The translations under genes and the position numbers were made by a program. Below are positions 27,275 to 35,335 of a stretch of 64,000 bases of DNA, piece after piece. Each line of letters begins with the position of its first letter. Position 1 is the stretch's first letter. The DNA is taken from assembly GCA_039028695.1 (NCBI GenBank), contig JBCCHN010000008.1, positions 17,999 to 81,998 of the forward strand, in the 5' to 3' direction. The stretch is from JANQKX01 sp039028695. GTDB taxonomy: Bacteria; Pseudomonadota; Alphaproteobacteria; Kiloniellales; Kiloniellaceae. The notes under the pieces are model-generated. The model was not told the origin of the DNA. It ran no database searches and saw only the letters and a list, made by a program, of their open reading frames with translations.

Positions 27275-28261
27275 CTAAAACATCGTCTCCAAAACTCGGT
27301 CAGGCGGCGTATGGCCGTCCACGAAGGTCTTAATCGAGATGATGACTTTTTCCCCCATGGCGATCCGTCCTTCGATGGTGGCCGAGCCGATATGGGGCAA
27401 AAGCACCACATTATCCAGTTTCAGCAGCTTGGGGTTTATGGCCGGTTCGTGCTCGAAAACATCAAGGCCGGCACCGGCGATCTCGTTGGCCTCAAGCATC
27501 CGGGCTAAAGCATTCTCGTCGATTACCTCGCCCCGGCTAGTATTCACGATATAGGCGTTTTCGCTCAGCAATCTCAGGCGGCGCGTCGACAACAGATGGA
27601 AGGTAGCGGGGGTATGGGGGCAATTGACCGAGATGATGTCCATGCGCGAAAGCATCTGATCCAGGCTTTCCCAATAGGTCGCCTCCAACTCCTGCTCCAC
27701 ATCGGGATGGAGCCGCCGGCGGTTGTGATAGTGGATCGAAAGTCCGAAACCACGGGCCCGCCGCGCAACAGCCTGGCCGATGCGGCCCATGCCAATGATG
27801 CCCAGACGCTTGCCATTGACCCGGCGACCCAGCATGCCGGTGGGGCTCCAACCCACCCAATCGCCCTGACGCACCAGCCGCTCACCCTCTGACAGCCGCC
27901 GCGGCACGGCCAGCATGAGGGCCATGGTCATATCGGCCGTATCCTCGGTCAGGACGCCGGGCGTGTTGGTGACGGTGATCCCTCTCTGGCGCGCGGTTTT
28001 CAGATCAATGTGGTCAACGCCCGTCCCGAATGAGGCAATGAGCCGCAACTGCTCCCCCGCCTGGGATAACAGCCCGGCATCGATACGGTCGGTCAAGGTT
28101 GGAACCAAGATGTCAGCTTCTTTGACCGCCTGGATCAGCTCGTTTTGGCTCATGGGCTTGTCGTCGATATTCAGCTTGCAATCGAAAAGTTCCATCATGC
28201 GGGTTTCGATCACATCCGGAAGCCGGCGCGTTACGATCACGCGAGGTTTGCTTTGGGTCAT
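27275..28261 (-). CDS. D-2-hydroxyacid dehydrogenase (glyoxylate/hydroxypyruvate reductase-like)
   Basis: NAD(P)-dependent D-isomer dehydrogenase. MTQSKPRVIVTRRLPDVIE fixes the start; a longer frame upstream overlaps the divergent SH3 gene. The nucleotide-binding loop is GIIGMGRIGQAVARRA, the catalytic arginine is in NTSRGEVIDENAL, the glutamate in DVFEHEPAINP and the histidine in LLPHIGSAT. 328 residues. The sequence resembles D-glycerate dehydrogenase / glyoxylate reductase (GyaR-like); exact substrate is inference. It converges on the methyltransferase gene with 39 bp between. Confidence 0.9.
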   Translation of the reverse strand: MTQSKPRVIVTRRLPDVIETRMMELFDCKLNIDDKPMSQNELIQAVKEADILVPTLTDRIDAGLLSQAGEQLRLIASFGTGVDHIDLKTARQRGITVTNTPGVLTEDTADMTMALMLAVPRRLSEGERLVRQGDWVGWSPTGMLGRRVNGKRLGIIGMGRIGQAVARRARGFGLSIHYHNRRRLHPDVEQELEATYWESLDQMLSRMDIISVNCPHTPATFHLLSTRRLRLLSENAYIVNTSRGEVIDENALARMLEANEIAGAGLDVFEHEPAINPKLLKLDNVVLLPHIGSATIEGRIAMGEKVIISIKTFVDGHTPPDRVLETMF

Positions 28262-28406
28262 AGAGCTCAATCCAATAGTGCTGGCGTAATGGTCCTGGGG
28301 CGACAATCTTGGAGGCCGCCGCGACGGGGCCAAGTGGCTAGCCGATCCGGCGGAAATTCGATGCTTGCCATAGCAGGACCACGGCGGGCTTGTCCAGAGG
28401 GGCGGC

Positions 28407-29093
28407 ATGGATTTAAATCCCTCAAAGATCCGAGTCGTTCGATTCGGCCGATTTGACGGTTGCACGGTCCCTAAGGCGGACACAGATTTGAAGTCGATGC
28501 TCTTCTGCAAGCCCAAGAGACAAAAAGTCGAGTTGAAGCGCCCATTTTGGGGTCGCGTCCTTGCAACCTTTTTTGGGGCGACATTGGCTGTGCCAATCTC
28601 GGCCTTTGACGCGGGCCTGCACGCCCAAGAGGGTGAAGCCCAGCCATCAGAGGTCCTACTAAAGGAGCGGCCGGGACGGACGGGCTTGCCCCTACCGCGT
28701 TTTGTGAGCTTTCGGGCCTCGGAAGTGAATCTTCGAACGGGACCCGGCTCCCGCTACCCCATCGACTGGGTCTACAAACGACGGGGCTTGCCGGTGGAGA
28801 TTATCGACGAGTTTGAGACCTGGCGGCACATCAAGGACTGGCAAGGGTCCCTGGGTTGGGTTCATCAATCCATGCTGCAGGGCAAGCGCACCCTCATGAT
28901 CACCGGCAATCAGCAACTTCTTCGCCTCTCCCCCACCGAGGACTCACCGGGCCTTGCCATGTTGGAGCCGGGCGTCATTGGCAAGTTGCTGGAGTGCACG
29001 GAAGGTTGGTGCCGCATCAAGATCAGGGGCCATAAGGGTTGGCTGCAAAACGGCGAGTTTTTCGGCGCCTACGCCAGTGAGAAGCTTGAGTAG
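28407..29093 (+). CDS. Exported bacterial SH3-domain protein
   Basis: An N-terminal basic region and hydrophobic stretch (VLATFFGATLAVPIS, about residues 51-65) form a signal sequence, with cleavage likely near HAQEG. Two SH3-like domains follow: the first with VNLRTGPGSRYPIDWVYKRRGLPV and WRHIKDWQGSLGWVH (about 105-155), the second to the C-terminus with GWCRIKIRGHKGWLQ. These domains usually bind peptidoglycan or envelope proteins. The start shown gives a long n-region; an ATG at 28497 gives a more normal signal peptide. It is divergent from the dehydrogenase gene. Confidence 0.8.
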   Translation: MDLNPSKIRVVRFGRFDGCTVPKADTDLKSMLFCKPKRQKVELKRPFWGRVLATFFGATLAVPISAFDAGLHAQEGEAQPSEVLLKERPGRTGLPLPRFVSFRASEVNLRTGPGSRYPIDWVYKRRGLPVEIIDEFETWRHIKDWQGSLGWVHQSMLQGKRTLMITGNQQLLRLSPTEDSPGLAMLEPGVIGKLLECTEGWCRIKIRGHKGWLQNGEFFGAYASEKLE

Positions 29094-29108
29094 AGCTCTT
29101 GTCTGAAT

Positions 29109-29699
29109 CTAGTCGAAGTCTTTGCTTAAGGCTACTCTGGTTTCCTCGCTCACCACCGACATATGGCCATATGACGGATGGTCAAAACCGATAACGATCT
29201 GCTGGCCCGGTTCCTTGAAGGCGTCAATTTGCTCAAGCGTAAAAGGAAAATGCAGGAATTGCACCGAGGAAGCCTTACCGTCGACATTGGTGCGGTCCAG
29301 GTCTGCTTCGGGAATGCCACGCACTTGGTGGCCACCAAACCGGATAAAGGCGGTTTCCTCTACTCCACCCAATTTGGATAAAAAGCGGTCCCGCCGAACC
29401 GGCTCATCGATCTCGAACATCACCGTGGCGATCAACTCCGTACCCTTGGGAATGAGGGGATTGTAGGCCGATAGTTCGTCGTCGATTTGCGCATCGCCGC
29501 CCCGCTCGATAAAGAGCATCTCTTGAACCTGCAGCCACATGGTGTCGTAGTTTTCGAAATAAAAGCAACAAACTGGCCCCACCTCATGGCGACGGAATTT
29601 CTTTTTGGCAATGATATCCGCCTTAATTTGTTTGCGGTCGGCCTCATAGGCCGGCAGCGCCATAATATCCTCGCGGGTGATTTCATGTTTTCCCGGCAT
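29109..29699 (-). CDS. DUF3501 family protein
   Basis: About 196 residues starting MPGKHEITREDIMALPAYE, with EVGPVCCFYFENYDTMWLQVQEML and a C-terminal FDHPSYGHMSVVS; this is the DUF3501 pattern, a family of unknown function found with rubrerythrin and a GlpC-like Fe-S oxidoreductase. Two adjacent ATGs occur; GGAG 6 bp before the second favours 29699, the first gives one extra Met. The frame stays open upstream for 161 codons but that part belongs to the remnant of the Fe-S gene. Likely oxidative-stress or iron role, by context. Confidence 0.88.
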   Translation of the reverse strand: MPGKHEITREDIMALPAYEADRKQIKADIIAKKKFRRHEVGPVCCFYFENYDTMWLQVQEMLFIERGGDAQIDDELSAYNPLIPKGTELIATVMFEIDEPVRRDRFLSKLGGVEETAFIRFGGHQVRGIPEADLDRTNVDGKASSVQFLHFPFTLEQIDAFKEPGQQIVIGFDHPSYGHMSVVSEETRVALSKDFD

Positions 29700-29758
29700 C
29701 ATGTTCTCCAAAACTGGATCTTCTCCAAAGCTGGCCACCTGGCTTGGCGTCTGCCCAT

Positions 29759-30412
29759 CAATCCATGAGGACATATGACTTGGCAAACAATTCAATGGGG
29801 TGACGGGCACGCTCAATCTTGGCTTGTTTTCCATGGACAAACGCCCAAGGCCCTGCAACAGGTGCTCGCCTACAAGGCGACATTCCGTTACGAGAAAGGC
29901 GGTTCCACCGGATTTATTGGAGCCCGCTTCGGCCGCCGTGGCCACCTTTTGCAGATCGCCCCACTCGAACCGGAGCATGCCGCAATTGGAGGGATACACC
30001 CCTTCGATCTCTACTGCGTTCTTAGCCAAGACGCCCCGGGAAGCCCCGGGACGCCTCGCCGCTGTTTGGACTATTGTAGTTGGCGAAACAGGTAGCATAC
30101 AGCACCGCCATGCGGCCATAGGCCGGTGCGTCTTCATTGGGAGTGACTCAATCTCGTCGCGCCCGCACGGCAAAGGTTTTCCCATGGAATTTAGGCAGAA
30201 CCGATTGCTTGTCGATGCCTGCCACCCTTTCCATCAGTGGACGGGTCATGGTGTTTTTTGTATCGCTGGCCCAATTTGCCAACGCGGGCGCAAACCGGCG
30301 AACCTTCCGTTGCGATCGGTTCGGGATAGTTGGATGGCGACATGCGAACCAACGAGGCATCAATTTATCGGGCCAATTGGGCCCTTACAGATGCCTCGTC
30401 GCGATCCGTCAC
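29759..30412 (-). pseudogene. Decayed GlpC-like Fe-S oxidoreductase gene
   Basis: Between rubrerythrin and DUF3501, pieces of one protein can be read in different minus-strand frames. A GTG at 30412, 8 bp after the rubrerythrin stop, opens VTDRDEASVRAQLAR and then stops. A second frame (to 30148) gives APALANWASDTKNTMTRPL and VAGIDKQSVLPKFHGKTF. A third (to about 29795) gives GVLAKNAVEIEGVYPSNCGM, then TECRLVGEHLLQGLGRLS. A fourth ends PIELFAKSYVLMD and TGA at 29759-29761. These fit, in order, the heterodisulfide-reductase-related Fe-S protein usual at this locus (about 440 residues, from memory), but the N-terminal 4Fe-4S region and a central block are missing. So: several frameshifts and at least two deletions. 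Confidence 0.82.
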
Positions 30413-30420
30413 GTTAAATT

Positions 30421-30834
30421 TTAAAGGGCATCCAAGGCCTTTTGAAAGCGGCCGGCGTGGCTTTTTTCCGCCTTGGCCAAGGTCTCGAACCAATCGGCGA
30501 TCTCGTCGAAGCCTTCTTCACGAGCGGTACGGGCCATACCGGGATACATGTCCGTATACTCGTGAATTTCACCGGCAATAGCTGCCTTTAGATTGAGCGT
30601 GGTGTCACCGATAGGCTCACCGGTCGTAGGATCGCCGACCTCTTCCAAATACTGCAGATGGCCGTGCGCATGCCCTGTTTCGCCCTCCGCGGTGGAGCGG
30701 AAAACGGCAGCAACGTCATTGTACCCTTCGATATCGGCCTTTTGAGCAAAATAAAGGTAGCGACGGTTGGCTTGGCTTTCCCCCGCGAAAGCAGCTTTCA
30801 AGTTCGCTCCAGTTTTTGAGTCTTTCAATGACAT
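30421..30834 (-). CDS. Rubrerythrin (ferritin-like, no rubredoxin domain)
   Basis: Diiron four-helix protein that reduces hydrogen peroxide. The chosen ATG gives 137 residues: MSLKDSKTGANLKAAFAGES starts helix one with ligand E19; TAEGETGHAHGHL supplies E50 and H55; GEIHEYTDMYP supplies E89/E92; AEKSHAGRF supplies E123 and H126. There is no C-terminal CxxC rubredoxin domain, so electrons must come from another carrier. It is the first gene of the locus with the decayed Fe-S gene and DUF3501. Its upstream region holds an ICE-like site and a palindrome, and irr is the next gene. Confidence 0.93.
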   Translation of the reverse strand: MSLKDSKTGANLKAAFAGESQANRRYLYFAQKADIEGYNDVAAVFRSTAEGETGHAHGHLQYLEEVGDPTTGEPIGDTTLNLKAAIAGEIHEYTDMYPGMARTAREEGFDEIADWFETLAKAEKSHAGRFQKALDAL

Positions 30835-30940
30835 GGACTGGCCCTCGCCTCGTTTAGAATACAGTTTCGATCCGTCTTTCACACGAATCAAAAACCTTAA
30901 GCCCGGATCCTTACCCGGACGCACTCCGCACATTCAGTGT

Positions 30941-30952
30941 TTTTGGCCAAAA
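30941..30952. promoter_or_regulatory. Perfect palindrome upstream of rubrerythrin
   Basis: TTTTGGCCAAAA, 107 bp before the rubrerythrin start, is a perfect 12-bp palindrome and a plausible operator half-turn site. No regulator is assigned. Confidence 0.4.
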
Positions 30953-31044
30953 GGGTAGCAATGACCAAATGATCAGCCGATCCTTAACTCAACTTTCTGA
31001 CCTTAATTTGGTAAGTTATACACCCTTATGGCCAAGTCAATAGA

Positions 31045-31059
31045 TTAGAACATTTCCAA
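31045..31059. promoter_or_regulatory. ICE-like candidate Irr-binding site
   Basis: TTAGAACATTTCCAA matches the iron control element pattern TTAGAA-N3-TTCTAA (recalled consensus) with one mismatch. It lies between the end of irr and the rubrerythrin gene, 211 bp upstream of the latter's start, on the path of its likely promoter. Confidence 0.45.
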
Positions 31060-31087
31060 TCTGTAACACTCGGTCAGTCGTCTTTCT

Positions 31088-31498
31088 TCATGATGCGGCG
31101 ACCCGGATGATCACGTCAACGCGTGCCACCTTGGATCCTTTAGGCGCCGGCGGCAAGCTCTCCAGACGGAGACTGCACTCGGTGATGTCTTCCAATTCGC
31201 CCGTATCTTCATGGAAAAAATGATGGTGATTGGCCATATTCGTATCGAAATACGAACGACCCGCCTCCACCACGACCTCCCGCAATAGGCCGGCCTCCGT
31301 AAACTGGTGAAGGCTGTTGTAGACGGTCGCCAAAGACACAGGAACCTGGCGGGAGAGAGCCTCCTTATGAAGACGTTCCGCCGAAACGTGCCTGTTTCCG
31401 TTCTCGAACAACAATTTGGCCAATGCCATTCGCTGACGAGTGGGCCGGAGCCCCGCTTCTCTTAGGCGATTGATTATGGTTCCATATCGACGGGTCAT
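31088..31498 (-). CDS. irr: Iron response regulator Irr (Fur superfamily)
   Basis: Heme-responsive iron regulator of alphaproteobacteria. The winged helix spans residues about 8-85 (AGLRPTRQRMALAKLLF, LATVYNSLHQFTEAGLL). The HHH triplet at 91-93 in NMANHHHFF is the conserved heme-contact motif of Irr; the N-terminal GCPW heme regulatory motif of Bradyrhizobium Irr is absent. The ATG at 31498 has AGGAG 14 bp upstream; an ATG nine codons earlier lacks a binding site. Divergent from fabA, as in many relatives. Confidence 0.9.
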   Translation of the reverse strand: MTRRYGTIINRLREAGLRPTRQRMALAKLLFENGNRHVSAERLHKEALSRQVPVSLATVYNSLHQFTEAGLLREVVVEAGRSYFDTNMANHHHFFHEDTGELEDITECSLRLESLPPAPKGSKVARVDVIIRVAAS

Positions 31499-31688
31499 AG
31501 CCGAATTTTTCTCCTCTTGCCCCATAATATGAGTCGTTTGATATAAGTTTCAATAGTTTGTCACAGAAGCTGGAGTACATTTATCAATCATAAGGTGCAA
31601 ATATTCTATCAAGTCGCCGAGAGTGTGCCATCTGTCGCAAAACCCGGCTAAAATTTACATTTTACCTCTCGAATGAGTGTGATGATTC

Positions 31689-31716
31689 TTTGCCTAAGCC
31701 TGGGCTGTGTTATAGT
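31689..31716 (+). promoter_or_regulatory. Candidate sigma-70 promoter of fabA-fabB-fabI
   Basis: TTTGCC (31689-31694) and TATAGT (31711-31716) with a 16-bp spacer; the transcript would start near 31723, leaving a leader of about 180 nt. Confidence 0.4.
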
Positions 31717-31782
31717 CCGCCGCCTATTGAATTCATCGCAGGATGGGACGTGGGGCTGGAAACGGATGCCATGCGCCGACTT

Positions 31783-31830
31783 GTGACGTAAGATCTCTGT
31801 TACGTAAGATCTCCGTGACGTAAGATCAGT
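31783..31830. repeat. Three 16-bp iterons in the fabA leader
   Basis: ACGTAAGATC occurs exactly at 31786-31795, 31802-31811 and 31818-31827, a constant 16-bp period, with the flanks (TCTCTGT / TCTCCGTG / AGTCGG) partly conserved. Iterated sites at fixed spacing directly before an operon suggest a binding array for a regulator. Confidence 0.9.
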
Positions 31831-31902
31831 CGGGGCAATGGTGGTCGAGGGCTTGATTTTAAGGTGCCGTTGGCCAAGTGAGTATAAAACTGCGGCAAGT
31901 GA

Positions 31903-32433
31903 ATGGGTCATCTGACAGTGCGACAAAACAGCTTCAGCTATCAAGAGCTCATCAAATGCGGGCATGGAGAGCTTTTTGGCCCCGGTAACGCGCAGTTGCC
32001 TCTTCCTCCCATGCTGATGTTCGACCGGATTGCCCAGATCAACGACAGCGGCGGTACGGGCGGCAAGGGTGAGATCATCGCTGAATTCGATATTAAGCCC
32101 GATATTTGGTTCTTTGCCTGCCATTTCGAAGGAGATCCGGTCATGCCGGGTTGCCTGGGTTTGGATGCTCTTTGGCAATTGGTCGGCTTTTTTCTGGGCT
32201 GGCTTGGCGCGCCCGGCAAGGGCCGCGCCCTGGGTGTGGGCGAAGTTAAGTTGAAAGGAATGGTCACGCCTGATGTGAAAAAGGTGATTTATCAGTTGGA
32301 CATCAAGAGAGTGATGATGACCAAACTGGTCTTAGGCATCGCCGATGGCATCATGAAGGCGGACGATCAAGTAATTTACGAAGCCAAAGATTTGAAAGTG
32401 GGGCTCTTTAGCCCCGCCGCCGAGTCGGCGTAA
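31903..32433 (+). CDS. fabA: 3-hydroxydecanoyl-ACP dehydratase/isomerase
   Basis: Introduces the double bond of unsaturated fatty acids by dehydrating 3-hydroxydecanoyl-ACP and isomerising trans-2 to cis-3-decenoyl-ACP. The hot-dog active site has H74 in FACHFEGDPVMPGC and D88 in LGLDALWQLVGFF, the FabA (not FabZ) pattern. 176 residues. First gene of fabA-fabB-fabI, with fabB 11 bp downstream. Confidence 0.97.
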   Translation: MGHLTVRQNSFSYQELIKCGHGELFGPGNAQLPLPPMLMFDRIAQINDSGGTGGKGEIIAEFDIKPDIWFFACHFEGDPVMPGCLGLDALWQLVGFFLGWLGAPGKGRALGVGEVKLKGMVTPDVKKVIYQLDIKRVMMTKLVLGIADGIMKADDQVIYEAKDLKVGLFSPAAESA

Positions 32434-32444
32434 CGGTGAAATAG

Positions 32445-33665
32445 ATGCGTCGTGTTGTCGTGACAGGCATGGGCATTGTTTCCAGCATTGGGAACAACAA
32501 GCCCGAAGTGCTGAATGCGCTAAGGGCCGCGCAGAGTGGCATTGAATTCTGCCCGACCTATGCGGAGATGGGTTTTCGAAGCCACATCCATGGCTCCTTA
32601 AACATTGATTTGGACGATCATATCGACCGCAAAGTGCGTCGCTTTATGGGTGACGGCTCGGCTTACAACTATGTGGCCATGCAAGAGGCCATCACTGATG
32701 CGGGTCTTGGCGCTGATCAGGTCTCTAACGAGCGCACCGGACTGGTGATGGGCTCGGGCGGCCCCTCGACCTCCAATCAGGTTGAGGCCGCCGACGTGGC
32801 GCGCAATCGCGGCCCCAAGCGGATAGGGCCCTATATGGTGCCCCGCTGCATGTCATCGACCAATTCGGCGAATATGGGAACTGCCTTTAAAATCAAAGGC
32901 TTGAGCTATTCTATTTCCTCTGCTTGCTCCACCTCGGCCCATTGTATCGGCAACGGTGCGGAACTGATTCAGATGGGCAAGCAAGACATCGTCTTCGCCG
33001 GCGGCGGCGAAGAACTGCACTGGACCCTAACCGTTCTGTTCGACGCCATGGGCGCCCTTTCGTCCAAGTACAACGACACCCCGACACGGGCCTCGCGGGC
33101 CTATGACGTGGATCGGGACGGTTTTGTCATCGCCGGTGGCGGTGGCGTGGTGGTGTTGGAAGACCTGGATCATGCTCTAGCACGGGGTGCGAAAATTTAC
33201 GGCGAGGTAGCCGGTTATGCCGCCACTTCCGATGGCGCCGACATGGTGGCACCCTCCGGCGAGGGCGCGGCACGCTGCATGCGCTTGGCCACTCAAGGTC
33301 TGGGCAACACCCCGGTGGACTACATCAATGCCCACGGCACATCGACTCCAGCCGGCGACATCGTGGAAGTTCAAGCCATCAAGGAAACCTTCGGGGCCGA
33401 TATGCCCATGGTTTCCTCCACCAAATCCCTTACGGGACATTCCCAAGGGGCAACCGGCGTCCATGAGGCCATCTATACCTTGCTGATGATGAACAACGAC
33501 TTTGTCGTGGGCTCGGCCAACATCGACAACCTGGACCCCGAGGCGGAGGGGATGCCCATCGTGCGAGAAAACGTCGATAATCAGCGCCTGAATTGCGTGA
33601 TGTCCAATAGCTTTGGCTTCGGCGGCACCAACGCTTCCTTGGTTTTCCAACGCTTCGAACAGTGA
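32445..33665 (+). CDS. fabB: 3-oxoacyl-ACP synthase I
   Basis: Condensing enzyme that elongates cis-3-decenoyl-ACP and so commits carbon to unsaturated chains. The catalytic triad is C161 in SSACSTSAH, a histidine in NAHGTSTPAGD and one in SLTGHSQGATG; the start MRRVVVTGMGIVSSIG and the end GFGGTNASLVF are typical. 406 residues. Its stop overlaps the start of fabI by 4 bp (GTGA), showing translational coupling. Confidence 0.97.
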   Translation: MRRVVVTGMGIVSSIGNNKPEVLNALRAAQSGIEFCPTYAEMGFRSHIHGSLNIDLDDHIDRKVRRFMGDGSAYNYVAMQEAITDAGLGADQVSNERTGLVMGSGGPSTSNQVEAADVARNRGPKRIGPYMVPRCMSSTNSANMGTAFKIKGLSYSISSACSTSAHCIGNGAELIQMGKQDIVFAGGGEELHWTLTVLFDAMGALSSKYNDTPTRASRAYDVDRDGFVIAGGGGVVVLEDLDHALARGAKIYGEVAGYAATSDGADMVAPSGEGAARCMRLATQGLGNTPVDYINAHGTSTPAGDIVEVQAIKETFGADMPMVSSTKSLTGHSQGATGVHEAIYTLLMMNNDFVVGSANIDNLDPEAEGMPIVRENVDNQRLNCVMSNSFGFGGTNASLVFQRFEQ

Positions 33666-34486
33666 GTGAGCCTGTGTCGTCACCATCCTCAGGCCTGATG
33701 ACCGGAAAACGTGGCCTTATTATGGGCGTGGCCAACGATCATTCCATTGCTTGGGGAATTGCCAAAAGCTTGCACAGTCAAGGGGCCGAACTCGCCTTCA
33801 CCTATCAGGGAAGCGCTTTTGAGCGCAGGGTCAAACCCCTGGCGGCTTCTTTGGGCTCGGACATCCTGCTGCCCTGCGATGTAGATTCCGATGAGGCCAT
33901 CCAGGGGGTTTTTGACGAGGTGGGCGAGCGCTGGGGCAAACTGGATTTTGTCGTGCACGCGATCGCTTATTCGGACAAAGAGGAATTACGTGGCCTCTAT
34001 CTGGACACCTCACGGAGCAACTTTAGCCGCACCATGGCGATCTCTTGTTACTCCTTTACGGCGGTGGCCCGGTCTGCCGCCCCGCTGATGCAGGATGGGG
34101 GCGCTTTGCTAACCCTCTCCTATCTGGGCGCGGAAAAGGTGACACCCAACTATAACGTGATGGGCGTGGCCAAAGCGGCCTTGGAGGCCTCGGTTCGCTA
34201 CCTCGCGGTCGACCTGGGGGATCAGGGCGTTCGGGTCAATGCGATCTCGGCGGGTCCCATGCGAACCCTGGCGGGCTCGGCCATTAGCGATGCACGGTTT
34301 GTTTTCGGTTGGACCAGGGATCATGCCCCCCTGAATCGCAATGTCATGCTTGATGAAGTAGGGAAGGCCGGCCTTTATTTGACCTCGGACCTGTCCATGG
34401 GTGTGACTGGCGAGGTTCATCATGTGGACTGTGGCTATAGCGTCGTGGGCATTCCCTCGCCCCGTCGCATGCGCAAGGACGGCTAA
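33662..34486 (+). CDS. fabI: Enoyl-ACP reductase (NADH)
   Basis: Last reductive step of each fatty-acid elongation cycle; target of triclosan-type inhibitors. It is the FabI type of short-chain dehydrogenase: GVANDHSIAWGIAK for NADH binding, Y154 in TLSYLGAEK, and the catalytic Y164 and K171 in NYNVMGVAKAALE. The GTG overlapping the fabB stop gives 274 residues; an ATG twelve codons later is possible. Its TAA shares bases with the stop of the convergent phosphodiesterase gene. Confidence 0.96.
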   Translation: MSEPVSSPSSGLMTGKRGLIMGVANDHSIAWGIAKSLHSQGAELAFTYQGSAFERRVKPLAASLGSDILLPCDVDSDEAIQGVFDEVGERWGKLDFVVHAIAYSDKEELRGLYLDTSRSNFSRTMAISCYSFTAVARSAAPLMQDGGALLTLSYLGAEKVTPNYNVMGVAKAALEASVRYLAVDLGDQGVRVNAISAGPMRTLAGSAISDARFVFGWTRDHAPLNRNVMLDEVGKAGLYLTSDLSMGVTGEVHHVDCGYSVVGIPSPRRMRKDG

Positions 34487-35229
34487 CGGCTCCTCAGCGC
34501 GGCTAGGATCCTGGCCGGATCATCGCTGATCATACAATCCACGCCCCATTCCCAGAGCTTAACCGCTTCTGCAGGTTCGTTGACCGTAAAGCAGGCGGTG
34601 ACGTATCCGGCGTCTTTGACTGGGTCGATTTGGCCCCTTTGCAGCCTTTCCCAATGACAATGCAGGCCCAGGCACCCATAGCGTTGCATGATCTCATGCC
34701 AGTCGTCCTCTATGGCGAGTACCAAGAGGCTGCGCGGCCAATCAGGTGCCCATTCTTGCGCGGCCTCTAGGCAAGCGGGCTTGAAACTGCTGATCAAGGG
34801 TGGCTCAACATCAGACGGCCAAATCTCGGTCAAACACTTCATGACCGCTTCGCCGGTGATCTCTTCCCGACCGGCGGAGGGTTTGATCTCGATGTTCGCG
34901 CGCACCTTGAGCGATTGGAGCAATGACACCGCATCGCGCAGGGAGGGAAGGGGCTCGCCCGCAAAATCGGCCCCAAACCACGCCCCAGCGTCCAGCCCGC
35001 GGGTTGCTTCAAAAGAGGTTTCCGCCATCAGCCCAGCCTGGCCCGTGGTTCGCTCGAGCTTATCATCATGAAACATGACCGGGACATCATCGCCTGTCAG
35101 CATGACGTCAAACTCGATCCATTCAGCCCCTTGATCGGCCGCGGTTCGCATTGAAATCAACGTGTTTTCCGGCGCCAGCGCCGCCGCGCCCCGATGCCCC
35201 ATGACGCTTGGCAAAACCAGTTGAGACAT
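34483..35229 (-). CDS. Glycerophosphodiester phosphodiesterase
   Basis: Hydrolyses glycerophosphodiesters to glycerol-3-phosphate and an alcohol. GDPD motifs: H12-R13 in MGHRGA, E21-N22 in PENT, E39 and D41 in WIEFDVML, H54 in FHDDKLERTTG. No signal peptide is visible, so it is cytoplasmic, of UgpQ type. 248 residues. It starts 19 bp after the pnp terminator and so probably has its own promoter within that short space or receives read-through. Confidence 0.93.
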   Translation of the reverse strand: MSQLVLPSVMGHRGAAALAPENTLISMRTAADQGAEWIEFDVMLTGDDVPVMFHDDKLERTTGQAGLMAETSFEATRGLDAGAWFGADFAGEPLPSLRDAVSLLQSLKVRANIEIKPSAGREEITGEAVMKCLTEIWPSDVEPPLISSFKPACLEAAQEWAPDWPRSLLVLAIEDDWHEIMQRYGCLGLHCHWERLQRGQIDPVKDAGYVTACFTVNEPAEAVKLWEWGVDCMISDDPARILAALRSR

Positions 35230-35247
35230 GCTGAAGGATTCCCTGAC

Positions 35248-35282
35248 AAAAAAAACAAATGGCCGGATAACCCGGCCATTTG
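35248..35282 (-). terminator. Rho-independent terminator of pnp (rimP-pnp operon end)
   Basis: An 11-bp perfect stem, CAAATGGCCGG / CCGGCCATTTG (35256-35266 and 35272-35282), with a 5-base loop and eight Ts on the minus strand, 54 bp after the pnp stop. Confidence 0.93.
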
Positions 35283-35335
35283 CCCCTTGTCAATTCCGGA
35301 CTGTAGGCCCGTGACAATAGTTGGTGAGGTCGGCT

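Larger units (their letters stand above)
31499..31902. promoter_or_regulatory. irr/fabA divergent intergenic region
   Basis: No gene is supportable in these 404 bp. The irr-proximal half is AT-rich. A plausible sigma-70 promoter for fabA is at 31689-31716 (TTTGCC, 16-bp spacer, TATAGT). Downstream of it, three 16-bp-spaced repeats occupy 31783-31830, which would be in the fabA leader. Confidence 0.6.

Noticed and set aside
29700..30185. N-terminal extension of the DUF3501 protein to 358 residues
   Set aside because: The open frame upstream is the third-frame fragment of the decayed Fe-S gene; DUF3501 proteins start near MPGKHEITRE and a ribosome binding site is present there.
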